Shown: positions 16,377-25,324 of the stretch, one piece after another
Position numbering within the stretch: the stretch's first letter is position 1
How the letters are laid out: every line of letters starts with the position of its first letter
Made by a program: the position numbers and the translations under genes
Source of the DNA: Hymenobacter yonginensis
GTDB taxonomy: Bacteria; Bacteroidota; Bacteroidia; Cytophagales; Hymenobacteraceae
Direction: 5' to 3'
Assembly: GCF_027625995.1 (NCBI RefSeq)
Contig: NZ_CP115396.1
Span: forward strand, 124,001-188,000
Length of the DNA: 64,000 bases
The notes under the pieces: generated by a model
Told to the model about the DNA's origin: nothing
Database searches by the model: none
What the model saw: the letters and a program-made list of their open reading frames with translations, nothing else

Positions 16377-16865
16377 TTACTCCTTCTCCACCGGGTACTG
16401 AAACTCGCCTTCCAGCACGAAGCGGCGGCCGCCGCGGCCGGCCTCGCACACCTGGCAGCGGTAGGTGCCGCGCAGCCAGTGCCGCGTGGCATCCACACCC
16501 GTAACCACCACGAAACCCGTGTTCTGCCCGCACGATTTCGAGTAGGCGGCCACCTTGCCGAAGCGGTAGGAGGCGTCGCGGTTGCGGCCGCTCAGGATTT
16601 CCTGGAAGCTGTAGGTGCCCGCCTGAATGGGAAACCGGTCGATGATGATGGTCAGGCCCTCGCCGTCGGGGTCGTCGGCGCGCACCACGTTCAGGCGCAG
16701 GGCGCGGTCCTCGCTCAGGAAAAACCGGGAGCTGCTGGTATCGGCCTTCACGGCCTCGCCGTTGATGCGCAGCGTGAGCTGCCGAGCCGATTCGGGCAGG
16801 GCGGCGGGCCGTTTCGGGGCCAGGCTGAGCAGGGGCAGCAGCAGGAGTGGGAGCAGGCGGTTCAT
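16377..16865 (-). CDS. Exported hypothetical protein
   Basis: Protein of 162 aa that I do not recognise. The start at 16865 gives a hydrophobic signal peptide (MNRLLPLLLLPLLSLAP); a longer frame upstream is a read-through of the adjacent palindromic repeat. The mature part looks all-beta, with QLTLRINGEAVKADTSSSRF, TIIIDRFPIQAGTYSF and a late Cys pair in GTYRCQVCEAG. A surface or periplasmic immunoglobulin-like fold is possible but unproven. It lies 48 bases upstream of the serine hydrolase on the same strand, so the two may be cotranscribed. Confidence 0.72.
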   Translation of the reverse strand: MNRLLPLLLLPLLSLAPKRPAALPESARQLTLRINGEAVKADTSSSRFFLSEDRALRLNVVRADDPDGEGLTIIIDRFPIQAGTYSFQEILSGRNRDASYRFGKVAAYSKSCGQNTGFVVVTGVDATRHWLRGTYRCQVCEAGRGGRRFVLEGEFQYPVEKE

Positions 16866-16918
16866 GGGCGGAGCAGGGCAAGAATCAGCCCAGAAGATAC
16901 GCAATACCACTACCAGAA

Positions 16919-17014
16919 CGTCATTCCGAGCGGAGCGAGGAATCTCGCGTGCTGACGTCGGGAGTACCACCACAACATCAGCACGCGAGATTCCTCGCTC
17001 CGCTCGGAATGACG
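16919..17014. repeat. Family A palindromic repeat
   Basis: Perfect 37-bp arms (16919-16955 and 16978-17014) beginning CGTCATTCCGAGCGGAGCG and ending GCGTGCTGA. It lies between two genes of the same strand. Confidence 0.9.
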
Positions 17015-17053
17015 ATCTGATGAAAATGACGTGCCTTATTCGCGCCAGTCAGC

Positions 17054-18253
17054 TTACACCAGCGTGCGGCCGGGGTACTGCTCCAGCGCGGCGGCCAGGC
17101 AGTCCATGGCTTGGCCGATGACTTCCTGGTTGACTACGTAAGCCAGGCGCACCTGCTGGCGGCCCAGGCCGGGCGTGGCGTAGAAGCCCGAGGCCGGCGA
17201 AATCATCAGCGTCTGGCCGTGGTGGCTGAAGCTTTCGAGCAGCCACTGCGCAAACCGGTCGGCATCGTCTACGGGCAGGTGAGCAATGACGTAGAACGCG
17301 CCGCTGGGCGTGGGCACCTGCACGCCGGGCATCTCACGCAGGCGGCGCAGCATCAGGTCGCGGCGGGCCAGGTACTCGGCTTTGGTGTGGTCGAAGTAGG
17401 TGTCGGGCAGGTCGGCGGCGGCTTCGGCCAGCAGCTGGCCCAGGCCCGGCGGGCTCACCCGCAGCTGGGCCAGCTTGAAGAATACGTCGCGCAGGGCCCG
17501 GTTCTTGGTGACGATGGCCCCGATGCGCGCCCCGCAGGCGCTGTACCGCTTCGAGATGGTGTCGAGCAGCACGATGTGGTCGTCGGCGCCGTGCAGGTGC
17601 AGGGCGCTGGTGTACTCGGCGTCGTAGCAGAACTCGCGGTAAGCTTCGTCGGAGAGCAGATAGAGGTTGTGGCGCAAACACAGGTCCTTGAGCTGCTCCA
17701 TTTCCTGGCGGCTATACACGTAGCCGGTGGGGTTGTTGGGGCTGCAGATCAGGATAGCCTTGGTGCGGGGCGTGATTTTGCGTTCGAACTCCGCGATGGG
17801 CGGCAGGGCGAAGTTGTCTTCCAGGCGGGCCGTCACGGCTACCACGTGGGTGCCAGTAGCCACCGCAAACGCCGAGTAGGGCCCGTAGAACGGCTCCGGG
17901 ATAATCAGCTCGTCGCCGGGGTCGAGGCAGCCCAGCAGGGCAAACGAAATGGCCTCACTGCCGCCGGTCGTCACCAGCACGTCGTCGGCCACCACCGGTA
18001 ACCCCAGGCGCTGGTAGTAGTCGGCCAGCTTGTGGCGGTAGCTGAGGTAGCCGGCCGTGGGGCTGTATTCCAGCACCCCGATGCTGGCCTGCTGCACGGC
18101 CGCCAGCATGGCCGGCGGGGTTTCGATATCGGGCTGGCCGATGTTGAGCGGGTGCACCACCAGGCCACGCTGGCGGGCGGCATCGGCGTAGGGCGTGAGT
18201 TTGCGGTACGGAGAAGCGGGCAGAGCTACGCCGCGCTGAGAAAGCTGAAGCAT
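17054..18253 (-). CDS. PLP-dependent class I aminotransferase
   Basis: Fold type I aminotransferase of 399 aa, cytoplasmic, in the aspartate/aromatic aminotransferase superfamily. The PLP lysine is Lys235 (DTISKRYSACGARIG). Other cofactor contacts are Asn174 (SPNNPTG), Asp202 (LSDEAYREF) and the GGSEA phosphate loop near 97-101. The N-terminal HPLNIGQPDIETPP is typical. Substrate specificity is not clear from sequence; aspartate or a branched/aromatic substrate is possible. It stands apart, flanked by a palindrome and a divergent DinB gene. Confidence 0.93.
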   Translation of the reverse strand: MLQLSQRGVALPASPYRKLTPYADAARQRGLVVHPLNIGQPDIETPPAMLAAVQQASIGVLEYSPTAGYLSYRHKLADYYQRLGLPVVADDVLVTTGGSEAISFALLGCLDPGDELIIPEPFYGPYSAFAVATGTHVVAVTARLEDNFALPPIAEFERKITPRTKAILICSPNNPTGYVYSRQEMEQLKDLCLRHNLYLLSDEAYREFCYDAEYTSALHLHGADDHIVLLDTISKRYSACGARIGAIVTKNRALRDVFFKLAQLRVSPPGLGQLLAEAAADLPDTYFDHTKAEYLARRDLMLRRLREMPGVQVPTPSGAFYVIAHLPVDDADRFAQWLLESFSHHGQTLMISPASGFYATPGLGRQQVRLAYVVNQEVIGQAMDCLAAALEQYPGRTLV

Positions 18254-18364
18254 GGTCTTAAATATAGGCTAGCCCACGCAAAACCCGGCCAGTATCGGCG
18301 GAAAAACCCGCGTCCGGCCCCGCTGCACCCCAACCCGCGGCCCGCTTCGGCAGTTACAGCCCAT

Positions 18365-18892
18365 ATGAACTCTCCCGCGTCTCTCCCGGAACACTGGCTG
18401 CGTGGCCCGCTGCCGGGCTTCTCCCCGCTGCTGCAGCCCCTGGCCTACGCCCTGCTGCAGGCCCGCGACGAAGTAGCCACCGCCCTCCACCACTTCCCCG
18501 ACCACCTGCTGGGCGCGCGGCCGGCCGGCGTGGCCTCGGTGGGGTTTCATCTACGCCACCTAGCCGGCGTGCTCAGCCGCATGCAGACCTACGCCGCCCG
18601 TCAGCCCCTCAGCGAAGAGCAGTTCCGCTACCTAGCCGCCGAAACTACGGATGATGCCGCCGCCAGCACCCCCGCGCTGCTGCGGCAGTTTGGAGAGGCC
18701 GTGGAGCAGATGCTGACTACGCTGCGCAGCACGCCGGAAGCCACGCTGCCGGAATTCCGGCCGGTGGGGCGGCAGGCCCTGCCCAGCACCGTGATGGGTT
18801 TGCTCACGCACGCCGCCGAGCACACCACGCGCCACACCGGCCAACTGCTGGTAACGGCCCGAGTGGTGCAGGCCGCCGAAGGGCATTCGTAA
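18365..18892 (+). CDS. DinB family protein
   Basis: Four-helix-bundle protein of 175 aa of the DinB/YfiT superfamily, members of which bind a divalent metal through three histidines and act as thiol transferases or remain uncharacterised. Candidate ligands are in VGFHLRHLAGVLSR (helix 2) and THAAEHTTRHTGQLL (helix 4), the usual positions. The start is the ATG at 18365; longer in-frame codons upstream overlap the promoter region of the divergent aminotransferase. It is followed by a strong terminator. Confidence 0.87.
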   Translation: MNSPASLPEHWLRGPLPGFSPLLQPLAYALLQARDEVATALHHFPDHLLGARPAGVASVGFHLRHLAGVLSRMQTYAARQPLSEEQFRYLAAETTDDAAASTPALLRQFGEAVEQMLTTLRSTPEATLPEFRPVGRQALPSTVMGLLTHAAEHTTRHTGQLLVTARVVQAAEGHS

Positions 18893-18893
18893 C

Positions 18894-18925
18894 AAAAAAA
18901 GGGCTCCGCAATGGAGCCCTTTTTC
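18894..18925. terminator. Bidirectional intrinsic terminator
   Basis: GGGCTCC-GCAAT-GGAGCCC (18901-18919) with seven A before and five T after. It serves the DinB gene and the convergent metalloprotease. Confidence 0.92.
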
Positions 18926-18960
18926 GTGCGTGCTGCAGTTGATTCTGCTGGCAATAAACG

Positions 18961-19821
18961 CTAGTACATGGCGTCGATGCCGGTTTTGTCGCCGGCTGAG
19001 AGGCCGGTGCGCTGGATGTTGAAGGTCGAGCCGTCTTTCTTGGTGATGGTGGGCTGGCCGTTCGAGGAAAACGAGAACGAGCCGTACATCATGATGGAGC
19101 CGAAGTCGAGCACGCCGTAGTCGGTGCCGCCGTAACCCAGGCCCGAGTACTTGGTGAAGTTGCCTTCGTAGCCGGCCTGAATGTTCTGGGTGAGGATGTT
19201 CACATAGGTGTCCCGGTCGTTGCGGGTCTGCTCATGGAACAGGCCCAGTGCGTGCCCGATTTCGTGGATGGTGTTGCCCGTGGAGCAGCCCGAAGCCAGG
19301 TTGATGTACTGGCGGCTCCCGATCATGCCGATGTTGGAGGAGCAGCCCGAGCCCACCCGGAACGTCACGTAGTTGGTCTGGGTGGTGCGGGGCACGAAGC
19401 GGATAGGCGAGTTGGCCTGCCAGTGGGCAATGGCATCCGTCACCCGGGCCTGGTTGGGCAGGGCGGTATCAATGGTGTAGTACACCACGCCCGACGGCCA
19501 GCGGCCGGTGGTGCGGCCGGCGCTGCCGGGGCGGCCGGGGTCCTGGCTCTGGCTGGCTTCTACCTGCTCCTGCGTGAGCAGAATGTCGCCCTCGTATACT
19601 TTCTCGCCGTTGATTTCCTGGTAGCTGATGGGCTGGCCGCCCCATTCGCCTGCTTTGGCCGCGCCGGTCTGGCCGGGGTAGGCCTCTTCGGCTTTGGCAT
19701 CCTGCGCCTGCTCCAGCTGGGCGGGCTGAGCGGCATTGTCTTGGTCCTTGTTGCAACCGATTAGCGAAATAGTGCTAAGTGCTACTGCGGCGGTTAGTCC
19801 GGAAAAAGAGTGTTTGCGCAT
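18961..19821 (-). CDS. Astacin-like (M12A) zinc metalloprotease lipoprotein
   Basis: Metalloprotease of 286 aa anchored as a lipoprotein. The start at 19821 gives a signal ending LIGC (Cys23). The zinc signature HEIGHALGLFHEQTRNDR spans 186-203: ligands His186, His190 and His196, with Glu187 as catalytic base. The Met-turn follows in SIMMYG. The cysteines GSGCSS and ASGCST match the astacin disulfide positions. Residues 24-105 form a low-complexity linker and possible propeptide. The protein probably acts outside the outer membrane (inference). The gene is monocistronic. Confidence 0.95.
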   Translation of the reverse strand: MRKHSFSGLTAAVALSTISLIGCNKDQDNAAQPAQLEQAQDAKAEEAYPGQTGAAKAGEWGGQPISYQEINGEKVYEGDILLTQEQVEASQSQDPGRPGSAGRTTGRWPSGVVYYTIDTALPNQARVTDAIAHWQANSPIRFVPRTTQTNYVTFRVGSGCSSNIGMIGSRQYINLASGCSTGNTIHEIGHALGLFHEQTRNDRDTYVNILTQNIQAGYEGNFTKYSGLGYGGTDYGVLDFGSIMMYGSFSFSSNGQPTITKKDGSTFNIQRTGLSAGDKTGIDAMY

Positions 19822-19968
19822 TGTAAAGGAGGTTTGGTTGTGGATGGCCGGATAACGTGCATCGGAAAAGAAATATTCCCCTGACGCCGCGAAAAAATAT
19901 CGTTCTGGGAATAATACCGCACCCCCTAACCAGCATAACCCACCTAACGGCCCGGCCGCACGCAAAAC

Positions 19969-20025
19969 GGCGCCCCCGCCGCCGAACCTGCCAGATGAAC
20001 GGCAAGTTTCAGCGGCGGGGGCGCC
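19969..20025 (-). terminator. G/C-rich hairpin, probable terminator
   Basis: GGCGCCCCCGCCGC (19969-19982) pairs with GCGGCGGGGGCGCC (20012-20025). On the minus strand it is followed by CCGTTTTG, a weak T-run. It is placed 26 bases after the stop of the gene at 20051-20422. Confidence 0.6.
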
Positions 20026-20050
20026 GGACGGGCTAGCCCGAAGAGGGAAA

Positions 20051-20422
20051 CTACATCTTGGTCTTCGTCTTGTTGGTCTTCATTTTGCGCTTGTCGGAGG
20101 GGCGCATGGTGGCAGGGTCGGGGGCGCCGTAGTTGCCTTCGCGGGTACCGGTGCCAATTTGAGTTTCGATGGTGGCACCCTGGGGCTGGGTGGTGGTGGG
20201 GGCAGTGCGCTCCGGTACGCCGGAAGTGGCGGGGGCTCCGTAGTTGCCCTCACGGGTGCCGGTGCCGAGCTGGGTCTCGATGGTGGCACCCTGGCGCACG
20301 CCCGACGGCGACGTGGTGGTGGCGGGGGTGTTGGTGGTAGTGGGGGCCGGCGTGGTTTGGGCCTGCGAGGCGGTAGCTACACCGGCTACCAGCAGGGCTG
20401 CAAGAAACAGGGAAGATTTCAT
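20051..20422 (-). CDS. Small exported Thr-rich protein with an internal repeat
   Basis: Exported protein of 123 aa that I cannot assign to a family. The start at 20422 gives a signal peptide (MKSSLFLAALLVAGVATASQAQ). The mature part is Thr/Pro-rich and contains the segment GATIETQLGTGTREGNYGAP twice (second copy with Ile for Leu). The tail is strongly basic (KRKMKTNKTKTKM). Its layout recalls the Thr-rich exported protein at 34992, but no alignable similarity was seen beyond composition. Confidence 0.72.
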   Translation of the reverse strand: MKSSLFLAALLVAGVATASQAQTTPAPTTTNTPATTTSPSGVRQGATIETQLGTGTREGNYGAPATSGVPERTAPTTTQPQGATIETQIGTGTREGNYGAPDPATMRPSDKRKMKTNKTKTKM

Positions 20423-20580
20423 AATCTGGAAAGTCAAGGGATGGAATATGAGGGCTGTACGCGCCGGCCAAGCCGCCGGTTATCGTTGAGCTGGCCGGCG
20501 GCGCGGTGGGCAGGGAGCAGTAACTCCTGCCCTGGCAGCGTCTGGGGGCACTGACGCCGGTATTCCGTATCCTTGGGGCT

Positions 20581-21000
20581 ATGGCTAAACAAGATTATGG
20601 CAATTGGGGGCTGCCCGCGCCGGCAGGGGCTACCGTGACGCAGTGCCAGCAGCAATTACTGCAACAGTTGAAAGGCGGCGGCGCGCTGTCATCCTCCGAT
20701 AAGGAGGGCCACCGCACGCTGTGCTACTACCGGCAGGCGTTCCTGTTCGTGAGCGTGGGCGACGAGGGCACCCAGGTGCTGCACCTGCCCACCGACGAGC
20801 ACCTGCTGACCTACGTGTGGCGCGACAGCCGCGGCAAGCTGGTGCTGCAGAATGGCCATTACCACTGGAACTACGATCTGACAGAGGCAAAAACCTTGGA
20901 GCGCTGGCAGGCGCTGGTGGCCCGTGTAAAGCCGTTCAGTGAAAGTCAGCAACGGTTTGTGGCCTTGGTGCTGCGCGACTTTGGGGCCCTGGGTCAGTAG
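20581..21000 (+). CDS. Hypothetical protein
   Basis: Cytoplasmic-looking protein of 139 aa, not recognised. It has no signal peptide or membrane segment. The middle is beta-rich (YYRQAFLFVSVGDEGTQVLH, then YVWRDSRGKLVLQNGHYHW), and the end is helical (LERWQALVARVKPFSES). Codon use and G+C match the host, supporting a real gene. A promoter-like TATCCTTG (one mismatch to TAnnTTTG) lies just upstream of the ATG. Confidence 0.65.
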   Translation: MAKQDYGNWGLPAPAGATVTQCQQQLLQQLKGGGALSSSDKEGHRTLCYYRQAFLFVSVGDEGTQVLHLPTDEHLLTYVWRDSRGKLVLQNGHYHWNYDLTEAKTLERWQALVARVKPFSESQQRFVALVLRDFGALGQ

Positions 21001-21353
21001 CTAGCAGTGATTGGGTTGCTCTTGACAGGACAGCAACAAGGCACGTTTGCACTTGCATGAGTTCAGCGCAGCGTACGTGTACCGGCTCATGAAGCGAGTT
21101 TTCAACTCGCCCGCCAGAACCGCCAGATGCCGCGGGGCCGGATTGCCGCGTCGCGGCGGTGGAGGCACCGCCTCCATATCAGGGGCTGGCTATGAGTTAT
21201 GATGTGCTAAACGCGCGTCAGGCGGGGCGCTCCGGCAGGGCTTGGCTACCTGCTGGGTGCTGATCCATGACCAGGAAGAGACAGCGCGCCGGGAACAGTT
21301 GGCACAGATTTTGGCACCGGATGGGAACTATTTTACCTTTTTCGTTTACCCCA
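21001..21353. other. Intergenic region (353 bp) with one copy of an 83-bp direct repeat
   Basis: No gene is supported. Bases 21143-21225 form one copy of a direct repeat whose partner is 22269-22351. The copy contains a small palindrome GGAGGCACCGCCTCC. A near-promoter TACCTTTT lies about 12 bases before the ATG at 21354. Confidence 0.6.
21143..21225 (+). repeat. Direct repeat, copy 1
   Basis: 83 bases beginning TTGCCGCGTCGCGGCGGTGG align with 22269-22351 at roughly three-quarters identity, including the shared ATGAGTTA and GCTAAAC blocks. The pair flanks the DUF4397 lipoprotein gene. Confidence 0.7.
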
Positions 21354-22109
21354 ATGAAACACGCCCTACTCCTCGCGCTATCTGCTACGGCCATACTGTT
21401 TTCGGCCTGTGCCAAAGACGACGACCTACCCGCACCTGCCGCTGCTCCAACTGCCCCCTCGCCCGTGGTGCCCCCCGTGGTGAATCCCGGCTACGTGCGG
21501 GTGGTCAACAACCTGGCCGTGCGCCCCGGCAGCAACGTGCAGCAGGGCGCCGTGCAGCTCCAAGTGGACTTTCAGTCGCTGGGGCCCGCTGCCGCCATTG
21601 CTACGGCATCACCCTACCAGGCGCTGTCGTCTGGCGAGCGGGCGGTGCAGGTGGCGCTGCCGGTCAGCTCCGGCTCCGGCTGGGTGTCGTTCAGCCGGCT
21701 GCCGATTGCCAAAGACCAGCGCTATTCCCTGTTCACGTATAGCAACGGCAGCCAGACGTCGGCGCGGGTAGTGCAGGAGGCGGCGCTGCCGGCTCCCGTG
21801 GCCGGCAAGGCCCAATTGCGGGTGCTCAACCTGGCCGCCGAATCCACGCCGGTGCGCATTGAGGAGTCGGCCGCGCCTGCTGCTCTCTACCCGGAAGTGG
21901 CCTGGGGCTCCATCACCGGCTATCAGGCCGTGGACGCCCGCGCCTACACGCTCTACGCTTCGCGCACCAACGGCAACTACGACCCGCTGTTCAACCAGGC
22001 CGTGACGCTGGTGCCCGGCAAAGCCTACACCCTGGTGCTGCGCGGCAGTAACTATCCTGATGTCGTAGCCCCCGAGAAACTGGCCTTCGACCTGATAGAG
22101 GACGAATAG
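21354..22109 (+). CDS. DUF4397 domain lipoprotein
   Basis: Lipoprotein of 251 aa. The signal ends in FSAC, with acylated Cys19, followed by a Pro/Ala-rich linker. YVRVVNNLAVRPGSNVQQGA and AQLRVLNLAAESTPVRI are the two repeat-like strands that characterise DUF4397 (Ig-like, surface-exposed; function unknown), and YTLYASRTNGNYDPLFNQ with YTLVLRGS complete it. The start at 21354 is chosen from the lipoprotein signal. Diverged direct repeats lie on both sides, and a very strong terminator follows. Confidence 0.88.
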   Translation: MKHALLLALSATAILFSACAKDDDLPAPAAAPTAPSPVVPPVVNPGYVRVVNNLAVRPGSNVQQGAVQLQVDFQSLGPAAAIATASPYQALSSGERAVQVALPVSSGSGWVSFSRLPIAKDQRYSLFTYSNGSQTSARVVQEAALPAPVAGKAQLRVLNLAAESTPVRIEESAAPAALYPEVAWGSITGYQAVDARAYTLYASRTNGNYDPLFNQAVTLVPGKAYTLVLRGSNYPDVVAPEKLAFDLIEDE

Positions 22110-22119
22110 TATCCACTTC

Positions 22120-22168
22120 CCCAAAACTGAAACAGGGCACCCACCGGGTGCCCTGTTTCAGTTTTGGG
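22120..22168. terminator. Terminator with perfect 23-bp stem
   Basis: Arms 22120-22142 and 22146-22168 (CCCAAAACTGAAACAGGGCA...) are perfectly complementary around a 3-base loop. A-rich and T-rich outer stem ends make it bidirectional. Confidence 0.9.
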
Positions 22169-22268
22169 CGCTGGCACGAGTTTATCATAGCGTAACTCGT
22201 GACGACCCATATCATGAGGCTGTACCTTATCTGCCAGCACGATACTAAACGGGTGGCGTGTGATCTGT

Positions 22269-22351
22269 TTACCGCGTTGCGGCAGTGGAGGCACAGCCTC
22301 TACCTAATGGGCTGTCCATGAGTTACCCTTCGCTAAACTCGCGCCAGATGG
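22269..22351 (+). repeat. Direct repeat, copy 2, at the edge of the AT-rich island
   Basis: Partner of 21143-21225. Its last base lies within a few bases of the point where composition shifts to AT-rich, so it may mark the left edge of an insertion. Confidence 0.7.
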
Positions 22352-22400
22352 AGGCAAGTGGAGCCAGCTGAACCGAAAAGCTACAAGATAAAGTTTCCAC

Positions 22401-22408
22401 TAACTTTG
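22401..22408 (+). promoter_or_regulatory. Bacteroidetes -7 promoter box for the AT-rich two-gene island
   Basis: TAACTTTG matches TAnnTTTG exactly, 38 bases before the ATG at 22447. Confidence 0.65.
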
Positions 22409-22446
22409 AGAATAAATGTCAAAATAGTAACGATCGATCAGCAAAT

Positions 22447-23295
22447 ATGGCAAACTATTATGCCTTCAGGCTTATGCTATCTAAGCCAGCTCAAATGGAT
22501 GCATTTGAACAAGAGTTATCTAAGCGGCAGCTATTGGAGCTCGCAATTTCTAGGATAAACGAAAGTCGCCTATTTGCATTCAATGCTAAAGGTAAAAGAT
22601 ATTTGATTTATTATCAAATTGAAATAAATGCTGGTACATATGCTCTGCAAATAGCGCGTGAGGATATAGTTTTAGAGCCTAAAGCAGGAGAAACGGGAAT
22701 TACGAACCAACAGGATGTTATTTATCCATATAGTTATTTTATTGTAGATATTCCACGTCAAATATTATTGGTTCAAGAAAAATTTAGTTCTTTTAGGGAT
22801 GTTGATTCTATAGTCAGTAGAGTGAAGGATTTTTTTGAAAAGACACTAGAGGATCAAAGAGTAACTGTAGCTATTGATGCTATTAGTTATGCGGAATATA
22901 TCTGGACTGAAATTGAAAATGCTCAAGAATTATACTCTTTAGTACTGGACATAGATCCACCAAACTTCTTCGGGTCAAGGTTTAGAAGTAATATAGATAT
23001 TCGTGAAGCATACGAGGAAACTAACTTTACAAAATTTAAGTTAATACTCTCAAATAAGTTTGGTCAATTAAGATTGAGAAGAGAGGAATTTGAAGAAATT
23101 ATCAGAACTGTATCTTCCGGTGCTGGCAACTTTATCGTTAAATTACGTGATAGTTTAGGTAGAATAGTTAGTGTGGGAAATCACACTAGACCTAAAAGTG
23201 TAGAAATGCCGGAAGACCCTATTAACATCCCTCCAGATGTTCTTGAAGAAGAAATAGATCAAGCAGACAAATTGAACAATAACAGGCCGCTGTAG
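22447..23295 (+). CDS. AT-rich island protein 1: soluble, RexA-like in layout, unknown function
   Basis: Soluble protein of 282 aa that I cannot assign by sequence. It has no signal or membrane segment. An alternating strand/helix N-terminal half (YYQIEINAGTYALQI, YSYFIVDIPRQILLVQ, then helix VDSIVSRVKDFFEKTL) leads to a C-terminal half with FKLILSNKFGQLRLR and FIVKLRDSLGRIVSV, ending in an acidic tail (DVLEEEIDQ). By length, fold outline and pairing with a coupled 4-TM gene it resembles phage lambda RexA (279 aa), and less closely the Kiwa KwaB or DUF4747 proteins. This is an analogy, not demonstrated homology. G+C is about one third by eye against ~60% in neighbours, indicating transfer. 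The stop TAG shares its G with the GTG start of the next gene. Confidence 0.85.
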   Translation: MANYYAFRLMLSKPAQMDAFEQELSKRQLLELAISRINESRLFAFNAKGKRYLIYYQIEINAGTYALQIAREDIVLEPKAGETGITNQQDVIYPYSYFIVDIPRQILLVQEKFSSFRDVDSIVSRVKDFFEKTLEDQRVTVAIDAISYAEYIWTEIENAQELYSLVLDIDPPNFFGSRFRSNIDIREAYEETNFTKFKLILSNKFGQLRLRREEFEEIIRTVSSGAGNFIVKLRDSLGRIVSVGNHTRPKSVEMPEDPINIPPDVLEEEIDQADKLNNNRPL

Positions 23296-23819
23296 TGAAA
23301 AAAATGATTCAAAGCTTGGGGTTTATACTCTTCGGAGCCCTTTTTGCTTTGGGTGCCTTCGTGCTGGTGAATATACCTCAGATAAAATTCGCTGAAAGTG
23401 AGTTTCTCCTAGGGTATTTGGGTATATTTTTAGGCTTTGCTTTTTCTGTCGTGACATTTGTGATGACCCTCGTTGATAAGGGAAGGCAGAGGATTATAGA
23501 TGCTAAGAATTACACTGAAGATGAAAAAAAAGAAAGTAAGAGTAGAATGAGTATGCTTATTAGTGAGTTAGAGGATATAATGATATTCTTATTTACTTCC
23601 TTTGTCATAGTTGTATTTATAATGATTTGGGAAGTTGTTGATATTTCTTTTATAAAAATTCCAGAAAATATGTGGTATTCCAAGGTTAGATTGCTCAAGG
23701 CTGTCAAATTTTCTATTTTTGGCTGGAGCGTATATGGTATATATGATCTTTTGATAGCCGCATTTAAAGTGAATGAGAGAGTTGAAAAAATAATTGAGCG
23801 TACAGAAATCACCAAGTAG
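23295..23819 (+). CDS. AT-rich island protein 2: four-TM membrane protein, RexB-like in layout
   Basis: Membrane protein of 174 aa with four hydrophobic segments: about 7-24, 38-60, 93-115 and 137-157. A charged loop (61-92, rich in Lys, Glu and Ser) and a charged C-terminal tail (NERVEKIIERTEITK) are probably cytoplasmic. The GTG start at 23295 overlaps the upstream TAG by one base (TAGTG), a sign of translational coupling and fixed stoichiometry. A small 4-TM partner of a soluble protein is the layout of RexB or KwaA antiphage proteins, where membrane permeability or anchoring is the effector (inference). Composition is AT-rich like gene 1. The stop codon lies inside a 30-bp perfect palindrome arm. 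Confidence 0.88.
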   Translation: MKKMIQSLGFILFGALFALGAFVLVNIPQIKFAESEFLLGYLGIFLGFAFSVVTFVMTLVDKGRQRIIDAKNYTEDEKKESKSRMSMLISELEDIMIFLFTSFVIVVFIMIWEVVDISFIKIPENMWYSKVRLLKAVKFSIFGWSVYGIYDLLIAAFKVNERVEKIIERTEITK

Positions 23820-23891
23820 TCAATTAATCATTGAAAAACCCCGCGTTGGCCGTAAGGCTGGCGCGGGGTTTTTCAATGATTAATTGACTAC
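23816..23891. terminator. Perfect 30-bp inverted repeat, shared terminator
   Basis: Arms 23816-23845 and 23862-23891 are exact complements. The inner part AAAAACCCCGCG / CGCGGGGTTTTT is a bidirectional intrinsic terminator. The outer part (GTAGTCAATTAATCATTG) extends it and includes the stop codon of the upstream gene. It ends 10 bases from the icd stop. Confidence 0.93.
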
Positions 23892-23901
23892 TGCCAAGCT
23901 A

Positions 23902-25167
<1,266 letters not shown>

Positions 25168-25220
25168 TGTTGAAGGTACTTTGGGACTTAGGGTTTTAGT
25201 TGAGAAGGGCCGCTTTTCTG

Positions 25221-25315
25221 AACGTCATGCAGAGCGGAGCGAAGCATCTCGCCAGGACGGTATTACCACTCCGGCGTCAGCACGCGAGATGCTTCGCTGC
25301 GCTCTGCATGACGTT
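25221..25315. repeat. Family A palindromic repeat
   Basis: Arms 25221-25252 and 25284-25315 (32 bp, one mismatch) begin AACGTCATGCAGAGCGGAGC. It lies between icd and the M16 peptidase gene, both minus strand. Confidence 0.85.
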
Positions 25316-25324
25316 CAGCCGGCG

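Larger units (their letters stand above)
22110..22446. other. Intergenic region (337 bp) before the AT-rich island
   Basis: It holds the terminator at 22120-22168, the second copy of the 83-bp direct repeat (22269-22351), and then an abrupt change to AT-rich DNA at about 22352 with a promoter box at 22401. No gene is seen. Confidence 0.65.

Noticed and set aside
22447-23819. Calling the island Kiwa (KwaA/KwaB)
   Set aside because: Gene order is reversed compared with kwaA-kwaB and no DUF4868 signature was recognised by eye; RexAB-like layout is closer but also unproven.
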